Part shown: piece by piece, positions 52,438-59,855 of the stretch
Position numbering within the stretch: position 1 is the stretch's first letter
Layout of the letters: each line of letters begins with the position of its first letter
From: Amycolatopsis iheyensis
GTDB taxonomy: Bacteria > Actinomycetota > Actinomycetes > Mycobacteriales > Pseudonocardiaceae
Reading direction: 5' to 3'
Length of the DNA: 64,000 nt
Assembly (NCBI RefSeq): GCF_024703995.1
Contig: NZ_JAMXQV010000017.1
Span: forward strand, 62,001-126,000
Made by a program: the position numbers and the translations under genes
Notes under the pieces: model-generated
Seen by the model: only the letters and a program-made list of their open reading frames with translations
Told to the model about the DNA's origin: nothing
The model's database searches: none

Positions 52438-52834
52438 ACGCCACGTCGCCGGCGTGCTCGACACCTGCGCCTGCATCGAGATGGACCGGCTGGACCCGGC
52501 GAAGCTGCCGGAGTTCCCAGAAGTCACCGCGGTGACCATGGCCGAGCTCCACCAAGGCGTCATAATGACCACGGATCCGGCGAAGAAGGCCGTGCGGACC
52601 GAGCAGCTGGGTGCGGCACTGGTCGAATACGATCCGTTGCCTTTCGACGGTGAAGCAGCCGCGAGGTACGGCACAATGGTCGCCTTGACCCTGGCCTCGG
52701 GACGGTCGCCGCGGTCACGGCAACTGGACTTGATGATCGCCGCGATCGCCTCCGTGCACGGCCTGCCGCTGTACACCCGCAACGCGAAGGACTTCCGCGG
52801 CCTCGAGAGCCTGCTCGAAGTCGTCGAGGTCTGA
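52430..52834 (+). CDS. Type II toxin, VapC-like PIN-domain ribonuclease
   Basis: 134 residues with the PIN acid residues: Asp in VLDTCAC, Glu in MAELHQG, Asp in RQLDLMIAAIA and Asp in TRNAKDFRGL. These coordinate Mg for RNA cleavage (often tRNA). The GTG start overlaps the antitoxin stop by 8 bp. A strong hairpin follows. Confidence 0.88.
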   Translation: MAERHVAGVLDTCACIEMDRLDPAKLPEFPEVTAVTMAELHQGVIMTTDPAKKAVRTEQLGAALVEYDPLPFDGEAAARYGTMVALTLASGRSPRSRQLDLMIAAIASVHGLPLYTRNAKDFRGLESLLEVVEV

Positions 52835-52840
52835 ACACGA

Positions 52841-52881
52841 CGAAGGGGCGGCACTTTCCCTACGAAAGTGCCGCCCCTTCG
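52841..52881. terminator. Bidirectional hairpin between vapC-like gene and aldolase
   Basis: Perfect 18-bp arms (CGAAGGGGCGGCACTTTC and its complement) around loop CCTAC, between two convergent genes. The tip (CACTTTC/GAAAGTG) recurs at 55864-55882. There is no long T-tract on either strand, but the stem is very stable. Confidence 0.7.
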
Positions 52882-52888
52882 CGCGTGA

Positions 52889-53920
52889 CTACTTCAGCTT
52901 CGTGCCCGCCGAACCGAGCGCCTGGCAAGCCTCCACGACACGCTGAGCCATGCCGGCCTCAGCGGCCTTCAGGTACGACCGCGGGTCGTAGACCTTCTTG
53001 TTGCCGACCTCGCCGTCGATCTTCAGCACGCCGTCGTAGTTCTTGAAGAAGTGGTCCACGATCGGGCGCGTGAACGCGTACTGCGTGTCCGTGTCGACGT
53101 TCATCTTCACCACGCCGTACGACACCGCCTCGCGGATCTCCTCCGGGAGGGAGCCCGAGCCGCCGTGGAAGACCAGCTCGAACGGCTTCGAGCCGGCGTC
53201 CAGGCCGAGCTTCTTCGCCGCCGCCTCCTGGCCGCCCTTCAGGACGTCCGGGCGGAGCTTCACGTTGCCCGGCTTGTACACGCCGTGGACGTTGCCGAAC
53301 GTCGCGGCCAGCAGGTAGCGGCCGCGGTTGCCGTCGCCCAGGGCGTCGATCGTCTTCAGGAAGTCGCCCTCGGCGGTGTACAGCTTCTCGTTGATCTCCG
53401 CCTCGACGCCGTCCTCTTCGCCGCCGACGACGCCGATCTCGACCTCGAGGATGATCTTCGCCGCCGCCGTCTTGGCCAGCAGCTCCGACGCGATCTCGAG
53501 GTTCTCGTCGAGGTCGATCGCCGAGCCGTCCCACATGTGGGACTGGAACAGCGGGTTCTGGCCGTTCTTGACGCGCTCGGCCGAGATCTCGATCAGCGGG
53601 CGGACGAAGCCGTCCAGCTTGTCCTTCGGGCAGTGGTCGGTGTGCAGCGCCACGTTCACGCCGTACTTCGCGGCCACGACCTGGGCGAACTCGGCGAGCG
53701 CGGTCGCGCCGACGACCATGTCCTTGACCTTCTGGCCCGACGCGAACTCCGCGCCGCCGGTGGAGAACTGGATGATCCCGTCGCTCTCCGCCTCGGCGAA
53801 CCCGCGGATGGCGGCGTTCACGGTCTCGGACGAGGTCACGTTGATGGCCGGGTAGGCGAACTCGTTCGCCTTCGCCCGGTCCAGCATCTCCGCGTAGACC
53901 TCGGGGGTCGCGATGGGCAT
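52889..53920 (-). CDS. fbaA: Fructose-bisphosphate aldolase, class II
   Basis: 343 residues. It splits fructose-1,6-bisphosphate to dihydroxyacetone phosphate and glyceraldehyde-3-phosphate, using zinc. LHTDHCPKDKL (metal His, catalytic Asp), the following NGQNPLFQSHMWDGSA and the late VFHGGSGSLPEE (phosphate loop) are family signatures. A near-perfect ribosome site AAGGAGG precedes the ATG at 53920. Confidence 0.95.
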   Translation of the reverse strand: MPIATPEVYAEMLDRAKANEFAYPAINVTSSETVNAAIRGFAEAESDGIIQFSTGGAEFASGQKVKDMVVGATALAEFAQVVAAKYGVNVALHTDHCPKDKLDGFVRPLIEISAERVKNGQNPLFQSHMWDGSAIDLDENLEIASELLAKTAAAKIILEVEIGVVGGEEDGVEAEINEKLYTAEGDFLKTIDALGDGNRGRYLLAATFGNVHGVYKPGNVKLRPDVLKGGQEAAAKKLGLDAGSKPFELVFHGGSGSLPEEIREAVSYGVVKMNVDTDTQYAFTRPIVDHFFKNYDGVLKIDGEVGNKKVYDPRSYLKAAEAGMAQRVVEACQALGSAGTKLK

Positions 53921-54074
53921 CGGTATTCCTCCTTGGCAGGGATGGGTCCCGACCGCATCGTACGAGGTGTACCGCCGCCGCACACCGGTCCCCGCGCAGA
54001 AACTTTTCCGCACGTGGGATCGGTTCAGAAAGGGGTGCGTCCGGCCGCCGGGCGCGCCGGCGGCCGGACGGAGA

Positions 54075-54899
54075 TCACAGCAGCTCGGCGGCCAGCGCGC
54101 GGTAGCCGGGCCACGGGTCCTCGTTCAGCACCTGGACGACCACCTGGTCCGCCCCCGCGTCCAGATGGGCCGCCAGCCCGCGAGCCACCGTGGAAGCATC
54201 GCCGTGGAGGGCCAGCGCGTCCACCAGGTGGTCGCTGCCCTCTCCTGCGAGGTCCTCGTCCGAGAAGCCCAGTTTCCGCAGGTTGGCGACGTAGTTCGAC
54301 AGCCCGAGGTAGTACTTCACCGTGTTCCGGCCGATCGCGCGCGCCTCCGCGGCGTCAGTCGACAAGACGACCTTGTGCTCCGGCGCCAGCAGCGGCCCCG
54401 CGCCGAGGATCTCGCGTGTCGAGCGGGTGTGCTCCGGCGTCGTCAGGTACGGGTGCGCGCCCGCCGTGCGCGAACCGGACAACGAAACCACCTTCGGGCC
54501 CAGCGCCGCGAGCGCCCGCCCGGAAACCGGCACACCAGCCGCGTCCAGGCCGTCCAGGTACTCGACCAGCGCCGCGTACGGCTTCTTGTACTCCTTCGTC
54601 GCTTCGCGGTGGCCCGCGCCGACGCCCAGCAGGAAGCGGTCCGGGTACTTCGCCGCGATGCGCTCGTACACGCGGGCGACGTCGGCCGGCTCGTCCTGCC
54701 AGATGTTCACGATGCCGGTCGCGATGACCAGCGAGTCCGTCGCTTCCAGGATGCCGTCCACCGACGCGAGGTCGTCGCCGCTGGGTGAGCCGCCCAGCCA
54801 GATCGCCCCGTAGCCGAGCTTCTCCGCTTCCGCCGCGAACTTCGCGTCGACGTTCGCGTGGTACCGCCAGATCCCGAGCTTGCCCAGTTCGATAGCCAT
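54075..54899 (-). CDS. LLM-class F420-dependent oxidoreductase
   Basis: 274 residues of luciferase-like TIM-barrel type, with GVGAGHREATKEYKKPY and a late AGADQVVVQVL typical of the actinobacterial F420 family. Substrate unknown. The ATG at 54899 follows TTGGAG, and an ATG at 54911 is less suitable. Divergent from the aldo/keto reductase gene. Confidence 0.82.
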   Translation of the reverse strand: MAIELGKLGIWRYHANVDAKFAAEAEKLGYGAIWLGGSPSGDDLASVDGILEATDSLVIATGIVNIWQDEPADVARVYERIAAKYPDRFLLGVGAGHREATKEYKKPYAALVEYLDGLDAAGVPVSGRALAALGPKVVSLSGSRTAGAHPYLTTPEHTRSTREILGAGPLLAPEHKVVLSTDAAEARAIGRNTVKYYLGLSNYVANLRKLGFSDEDLAGEGSDHLVDALALHGDASTVARGLAAHLDAGADQVVVQVLNEDPWPGYRALAAELL

Positions 54900-54971
54900 G
54901 GAACACTCCAACGCACGAAGTACGGATTTTCCTCCCGGCTCCCACTACGCGGGAAGACTAACGTCGGAACC

Positions 54972-55874
54972 ATGACCAAGCTGGGCAACACCGACCTCGA
55001 CGTCTACGGCCTCAACCTCGGCGGCAACGTCTTCGGCTGGACGGCGGACGAGCCGCAGTCCTTCGCCGTGCTCGACGCCTACGCCGCGGCCGGTGGCAAC
55101 TTCGTGGACACCGCCGACCTCTACGGCGGGGGCGGCCGGTCCGAGGAGATCCTCGGGAACTGGCTGGCCGCCCGCGGCAACCGGGCCGACGTCGTGGTCG
55201 CGACCAAGGTCGGCGGCTGGGACCGCCGGCCGGGCCTGAGCGCGCAGAACATCCAGGCCGCGGCCGAGGACTCGTTGCGCCGGCTCAAGACCGACCACAT
55301 CGACCTCTACTACGCGCACATCGACGACACCGGCACCCCGCTGGAGGAGACGCTGAGCGCGTTCGACGCGCTGGTCCGCGCGGGCAAGGTGCGCCACCTC
55401 GGCGCGTCCAACTACACCGCCGAACGGCTCGCCGAGGCACTGTCCATTTCGGACCAGAACGGGCTCGCCCGGTACGCCGTGCTGCAGCCGCACTACAACC
55501 TCGTCGAGCGCGGCTACGAGCGTGACCTCGCCCCGCTCGTCGAGCGCGAAGGCCTCGCCACGCTGCCGTACTTCGCCCTGGCGAAGGGCTTTCTCACCGG
55601 CAAGTACCGCACGAAGGGCGACGTCACCGACAGCCCGCGGGCCGCCCGCGCGGAGTCCTATTTGGACAACGGCGGCGAGCGCGTCCTGGCCGTGCTGGAC
55701 GAGGTGGCGAAGGCGCACAGCGCTTCGGTCGCCGCGGTGGCCATCGCCTGGCTGCGGCAGCAGCCGACGGTCGCCGCGCCGATCGCCAGCGCCCGGACCA
55801 CCGAGCAGCTGGCCGACCTCATCGCCTCGGTCTCCCTCACCCTGACTCCAGACGAAGTAGCGTCACTTTCGTAG
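54972..55874 (+). CDS. Aldo/keto reductase
   Basis: 300 residues, NADPH-dependent carbonyl reductase fold. The catalytic tetrad parts are visible: Asp and Tyr in FVDTADLYGGG, Lys in VVATKVGG and His in LYYAHIDD. ATG at 54972 is the start that matches the family. The last codons form part of a hairpin. Confidence 0.87.
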   Translation: MTKLGNTDLDVYGLNLGGNVFGWTADEPQSFAVLDAYAAAGGNFVDTADLYGGGGRSEEILGNWLAARGNRADVVVATKVGGWDRRPGLSAQNIQAAAEDSLRRLKTDHIDLYYAHIDDTGTPLEETLSAFDALVRAGKVRHLGASNYTAERLAEALSISDQNGLARYAVLQPHYNLVERGYERDLAPLVEREGLATLPYFALAKGFLTGKYRTKGDVTDSPRAARAESYLDNGGERVLAVLDEVAKAHSASVAAVAIAWLRQQPTVAAPIASARTTEQLADLIASVSLTLTPDEVASLS

Positions 55875-55882
55875 GGAAAGTG
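55864..55882. terminator. Hairpin spanning the aldo/keto reductase stop codon
   Basis: CACTTTC-GTAGG-GAAAGTG: the stop codon TAG lies in the loop. Stem and flank (GCCGCC) match the tip of the terminator at 52841 with the loop inverted, so the two are copies of one repeat family. Confidence 0.55.
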
Positions 55883-55900
55883 CCGCCTACTCTTGGGTAG

Positions 55901-55915
55901 CTTACTTTGGGTAAG
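55901..55915. promoter_or_regulatory. Candidate operator before SDR gene
   Basis: CTTAC-TTTGG-GTAAG inverted repeat, 41 bp upstream of the SDR start. The GTAA/TTAC half-sites resemble those in the GTAAC array at 57364-57384 before the monooxygenase, so one regulator may serve both. Confidence 0.4.
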
Positions 55916-55955
55916 TTGGGGTACGGTGCCCTCAAGTGACGTCTAGGAGGGCACC

Positions 55956-56867
55956 GTGGCCAACCCGTTTTCGCTGCTGAGCGGCACCAAGAAGGTCGAC
56001 GGCAAGGTCGTGCTGATCACCGGCGCCGCCCGCGGCATCGGCGCCGGCCTGGCCGAGCGGCTCGCCGCGCGCGGCGCGAAGGTCGCCCTCGTCGGGCTCG
56101 AAGCCGAGGAGCAGCAGAAGGTCGCCGACCGGATCGGCCCGAACGCGCACGCCTGGGAAGCCGACGTCACCAGCTGGGACGCGCTCGAAGCCGCCACCAA
56201 GGGCGTCGTCGCGCACTTCGGCGGGATCGACATCGTCATCGCCAACGCCGGCATCGCGACCGCGGGCTTCGTCCGCTCGGTCGACCGCGCCGCGTTCGAG
56301 AAGGTCATCGAGGTCGACCTGCTCGGCGTCTGGCGGACGTTCCGCGTCACGCTCCCGCACGTCATCGAGCGCAAGGGCTACCTGGTGGCCATCTCCAGCC
56401 TCGCCGCGATCACGCACGCGCCGGGCATGGCCAACTACGCCGCCGCCAAGGCCGGCGTCGAAGCCTTCGCCAACAGCCTCCGCGCCGAGGTCGCGCACCT
56501 GGGCGTCAAGGTCGGCGTCGCGCACCCGACGTGGATCCGCACCGACCTGGTCGAGAGCGCCGACGCGCACCCGGTGTTCGGCAAGCTCCGCGCGTCGATG
56601 CCGGGCCTGATCGGCAAGACCTACCCGCTCGACACCGCGCTGGACGACCTCGAAGCCGGCATCCTCAAGCGCGCCCGGACCATCCACGTGCCGCGCTGGG
56701 TCGGCGGGCTCAAGCTGCTCCGCGCGTTCCTGCCGCCGATCATCGAAATCGGCTCCCGCAGCCGGGTACCTTCGGCGGACAAGGCCGCGCTGGCCGACAT
56801 CGAGGCGCGCGGCGCGTTCGAGTCGGCGGTCACCGGCCACGGCGGCCGGGCCGCCACCAAGGGGTGA
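55956..56867 (+). CDS. Short-chain dehydrogenase/reductase
   Basis: 303 residues. TGAARGIGAG (cofactor loop), NAG and the catalytic Ser (AISSLA), Tyr and Lys (YAAAKAG) are present. It oxidises or reduces an alcohol/ketone with NAD(P). The length includes a C-terminal extension after the core (PPIIEIGSRSR). GTG with AGGAGGG upstream is clear. It is 2 bp upstream of the PNPOx-like gene, so they are co-transcribed, and it lies next to the Baeyer-Villiger enzyme, suggesting lipid or steroid oxidation. Confidence 0.88.
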   Translation: MANPFSLLSGTKKVDGKVVLITGAARGIGAGLAERLAARGAKVALVGLEAEEQQKVADRIGPNAHAWEADVTSWDALEAATKGVVAHFGGIDIVIANAGIATAGFVRSVDRAAFEKVIEVDLLGVWRTFRVTLPHVIERKGYLVAISSLAAITHAPGMANYAAAKAGVEAFANSLRAEVAHLGVKVGVAHPTWIRTDLVESADAHPVFGKLRASMPGLIGKTYPLDTALDDLEAGILKRARTIHVPRWVGGLKLLRAFLPPIIEIGSRSRVPSADKAALADIEARGAFESAVTGHGGRAATKG

Positions 56868-56869
56868 AG

Positions 56870-57343
56870 ATGTCCCGTCGCGACCAGATCCGGATGACCG
56901 AGGACGAAGTGCGCGCGTACTTCGATGAGCAGAAGGTCATCAACGTCGCCAGCGTCGGCCCGAACGGCCGCCCGCACCTCGCGCCGCTCTGGTACTTCCC
57001 GCACGAGGACGGCGTCGCGACCTGGACGTACGGCACCTCGCAGAAGGCGAAGAACCTCCGGCGCCTGCCGGAGGCGACGGTGCTCATCGAGGACGGCGAC
57101 AGCTACGAGAAGCTCCGTGGCGTCTCACTCGAGGCCGACGTCCAGCTCGTCGAGGACACCGAAGAAGTCACCCGGATGGGGATCACGCTCATGCAGCGCT
57201 ACGCCGGCGCCAAGCCCGGCGCCCCCGTCCCGGCCGAGCTGAGCGCCTTCATCGCAGGTCAGGCCCCGAAACGGATCGGCCTGATCTTCCACCCGACGAA
57301 GATCGTCAGCTGGGACCACACCAAGCTCGGCGGGACATACTGA
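56870..57343 (+). CDS. PNPOx-like F420-dependent protein
   Basis: 157 residues of the split-barrel family (Rv1155-like). VINVASVGPNGRPHLAPLWY and the GTSQKAKNLRR cofactor region are visible. It reduces an unknown substrate using F420H2 or binds FMN. The ATG after AAGGGG starts 2 bp beyond the SDR stop, so these form an operon. Confidence 0.84.
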   Translation: MSRRDQIRMTEDEVRAYFDEQKVINVASVGPNGRPHLAPLWYFPHEDGVATWTYGTSQKAKNLRRLPEATVLIEDGDSYEKLRGVSLEADVQLVEDTEEVTRMGITLMQRYAGAKPGAPVPAELSAFIAGQAPKRIGLIFHPTKIVSWDHTKLGGTY

Positions 57344-57363
57344 TCGGTAGGTAGTACTTCCAA

Positions 57364-57384
57364 GTAACTGTTACCTGAGGTAAC
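57364..57384. promoter_or_regulatory. Array of GTAAC/GTTAC half-sites before monooxygenase
   Basis: GTAAC-T-GTTAC (57364-57374) runs into GTTACC-TGA-GGTAAC (57370-57384), giving three alternating half-sites in 21 bp, 41 bp upstream of the start codon. This looks like cooperative TetR-type binding. The regulator is not in the window. Confidence 0.5.
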
Positions 57385-57424
57385 GTCATCTGGGCAGCCA
57401 ACTCGACGCAGCGGAGGCCGACAG

Positions 57425-58897
57425 ATGACCGAGCGGTTCAAGGTCGTGATCGTGGGCACCGGGTTTTCCGGGCTCGGCCAGGCGATCCAGCTCGAAAAGG
57501 CCGGCATCCGGGACTACGTGATCCTGGAGAAGGCCACCGAGGTGGGTGGCACCTGGCGCGACAACTCCTACCCCGGGTGCGCGTGCGACGTGCAGTCGCA
57601 CATGTACTCGTTCTCCTACGAGCAGAACCCGGGCTGGTCGCGGTCGTTCTCGCCGCAGCCGGAGATCTTCGACTACCTCAAGGGCGTCGCGGACAAGTAC
57701 CGGCTGCGCGAGAAGATCCGGTTCGGCGTCGAGCTCACCGGCGCGCACTGGGACGAGGGCGAACGCCGCTGGACGGCGACCACGAAGGACGGCCGCGAGT
57801 TCGTCGCGCAGTTCCTCGTCTCCGGCGTCGGCGGCCTGCACATCCCGCAGGTCCCCGAGCTGCCCGGGATCGCGAAGTTCAAGGGCCAGACCTGGCACTC
57901 GGCGCAGTGGAACCACGAGTACGACCTGCGCGGCAAGAAGGTCGCGGTCGTCGGCACCGGCGCCAGCGCGGTCCAGTTCGTCCCGAAGATCGCCCCGGAC
58001 GTCGCCGAGCTGACGCTCTTCCAGCGGACGCCGCCGTGGATCATGCCGAAGCCCGATCACGCGATGCCGTCGTGGGCGCAGACGCTGTTCAAGCGCGTGC
58101 CCGGCACCCAGCGCCTCTACCGCAACGCGCTGTACTGGCTGCTCGAAGCGCGGGCCATCGGCTTCAACGGCCACCCGGCGATCATGAAGGCAGGCGAGCT
58201 GATCGCGAAGCGCAACATCGCAAAGGGCATCCAGGACCGCGCGCTGCGCAAGAAGGTCACGCCGGACTACACGATGGGCTGCAAGCGCGTCCTGATCTCC
58301 AACGACTACTACCCGGCGCTCGGCCGGGCGAACGTCGACGTGAACACCGCCGGCGTCAAGGAGGTCAAGGCGCACTCAATCGTCGACGCCGCCGGCGTCG
58401 AGCACGAGGTCGACGCGATCATCTACGGCACCGGCTTCAAGGTCACCGACGCACTCGAGTACCTCGACATCACCGGCGTCGACGGCCGCGACCTCGCCAA
58501 GGAGTGGGCGGCCGCGGGGATGCACACGCACAAGGGCATCACGGTGTCCGGCTTCCCGAACCTGTTCTTCCTGCTCGGCCCGAACACCGCGCTGGGCCAC
58601 AACTCCGTCGTGTTCATGATCGAGTCGCAGTCGCGGTACGTCGTCGACGCGATCAAGCTCGCCGACTCCCGCGACGCCGCCGCGCTCGACGTCCGGCCGA
58701 GCGTGCAGGAGAAGTTCCAGCGGGACATTCAGGACAAGCTGGTCAAGGGCGTCTGGACGCAGGGCGGCTGCAAGAGCTGGTACCTCGACGCGAAGGGCGT
58801 CAACCGGACGATCTGGCCCGGCTTCACCTGGCGCTACTGGCTCGAGACGCGCAAGGTCGACCCGGCCGACTACGAGCTGTCCGGCCGCTCGTCATGA
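57425..58897 (+). CDS. Flavin monooxygenase, Baeyer-Villiger type
   Basis: 490 residues. FAD site VVIVGTGFSGLG, NADPH site VAVVGTGASAVQF, and the Baeyer-Villiger signature FKGQTWHSAQWN (about 152-163) between them. It inserts oxygen next to a ketone (ester formation) using NADPH and O2. The ATG is preceded by GGAGG. The stop overlaps the next gene (ATGA). The neighbours suggest oxidation of a steroid or long-chain substrate. Confidence 0.9.
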   Translation: MTERFKVVIVGTGFSGLGQAIQLEKAGIRDYVILEKATEVGGTWRDNSYPGCACDVQSHMYSFSYEQNPGWSRSFSPQPEIFDYLKGVADKYRLREKIRFGVELTGAHWDEGERRWTATTKDGREFVAQFLVSGVGGLHIPQVPELPGIAKFKGQTWHSAQWNHEYDLRGKKVAVVGTGASAVQFVPKIAPDVAELTLFQRTPPWIMPKPDHAMPSWAQTLFKRVPGTQRLYRNALYWLLEARAIGFNGHPAIMKAGELIAKRNIAKGIQDRALRKKVTPDYTMGCKRVLISNDYYPALGRANVDVNTAGVKEVKAHSIVDAAGVEHEVDAIIYGTGFKVTDALEYLDITGVDGRDLAKEWAAAGMHTHKGITVSGFPNLFFLLGPNTALGHNSVVFMIESQSRYVVDAIKLADSRDAAALDVRPSVQEKFQRDIQDKLVKGVWTQGGCKSWYLDAKGVNRTIWPGFTWRYWLETRKVDPADYELSGRSS

Positions 58898-59751
58898 CCG
58901 CCGAGGACGAGCAGCTCGTCCTGCACGCGCGGGACGTGAAGTTCGACTGGGCGGCGCTGCCGATGCACTGGATCCCCGGTGAGCCGCAGGCCACGCACAC
59001 GATCAACGTCCTGCACCTGGCGCTGCCGGAAGGCGAACGCTGGTTCGTCGAGGTGTTCAAGCAGGCGGTGCCGCTGATCCGCGACGAGCGGCTCAAGGCG
59101 GACGTCCTCGGCTTCATCGGCCAGGAAGCGGTGCACGCGCAGGCGCACGACGGCGCGGCGGCGCACCTCGAAGCCGCCGGCGTGCCGGTGCGGCCGTTCA
59201 TCGCGCAGATGGAGTGGCTGTTCCGGAAGCTGCTCGGCGACCGCGACCTGACCGGCCGCGCGGCCGAGGAGTGGCTGGTCGAACGGCTGGGGATCATCGC
59301 CGCGATCGAGCACTACACGGCGTTCCTCGGCCAGTGGGTGCTCGACGCACCGCTGGAGGACGTCGACGCCGACCCGGTGATGCTCGACCTGCTGCGCTGG
59401 CACGGCGCCGAGGAGGTCGAACACCGGTCGGTCGCGTTCGACCTCTTCATGCACCTCGACGGGCGGTACACGCGACGCGTGCGCAGCATGGCGGCGGTGA
59501 CGCCGGTGCTGGCGTGGGTGTTTTCCCGAGGCACGCGATATCTGATGCATAACGATCCGACCCGGCCAGGCCGCGCTTCGCTGCGGGGTTATCGCCGGGC
59601 GGCAAAGCGGGGACTGCTGCCGACCGGACGCCAGCTGCTGCGGGAGATCCGGCCGTACTTCCGGAAGACCTACCACCCGACCGAGACGGGGAACACCGAG
59701 CAGGCGGTGGCGTACCTGGCGAGTTCCCCGGCCGCCCGGGCGGCGGAGTGA
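58894..59751 (+). CDS. Metal-dependent hydrolase, ferritin-like (PF10118)
   Basis: 285 residues. Helical bundle with likely metal ligands GQEAVHAQAH, AAIEHYTA and WHGAEEVEHRSVA, as in the actinobacterial family of putative diiron proteins. Coupled to the monooxygenase by ATGA overlap and followed by a [2Fe-2S] reductase, so it may be an oxygenase or desaturase component rather than a simple hydrolase. Role inferred. Confidence 0.82.
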   Translation: MTAEDEQLVLHARDVKFDWAALPMHWIPGEPQATHTINVLHLALPEGERWFVEVFKQAVPLIRDERLKADVLGFIGQEAVHAQAHDGAAAHLEAAGVPVRPFIAQMEWLFRKLLGDRDLTGRAAEEWLVERLGIIAAIEHYTAFLGQWVLDAPLEDVDADPVMLDLLRWHGAEEVEHRSVAFDLFMHLDGRYTRRVRSMAAVTPVLAWVFSRGTRYLMHNDPTRPGRASLRGYRRAAKRGLLPTGRQLLREIRPYFRKTYHPTETGNTEQAVAYLASSPAARAAE

Positions 59752-59806
59752 CGCTTTCACGTGAAAGCGGCGACCTGGGCGCGGAGCTTTCACGTGAAAG
59801 CTCCGC
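59752..59806. repeat. Pair of TTTCACGTGAAA palindromes
   Basis: CGCTTTCACGTGAAAGCG (59752-59769, overlapping the end of the ferritin-like gene's stop region) and a 26-bp copy at 59781-59806 identical to that at 37243. Centre-to-centre distance is 33 bp. They lie in the gap before the ferredoxin reductase. In one frame they read LSRES twice. Confidence 0.75.
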
Positions 59807-59855
59807 TCTCGGCCGGCCGGCCCGGCTGGACGGGAGCGGCCGGACCGACCTGCTG

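Noticed and set aside
59748..59855. N-terminal extension of the ferredoxin reductase
   Set aside because: It would consist of the translated palindromic repeats (LSRES twice) and lies outside the conserved protein.
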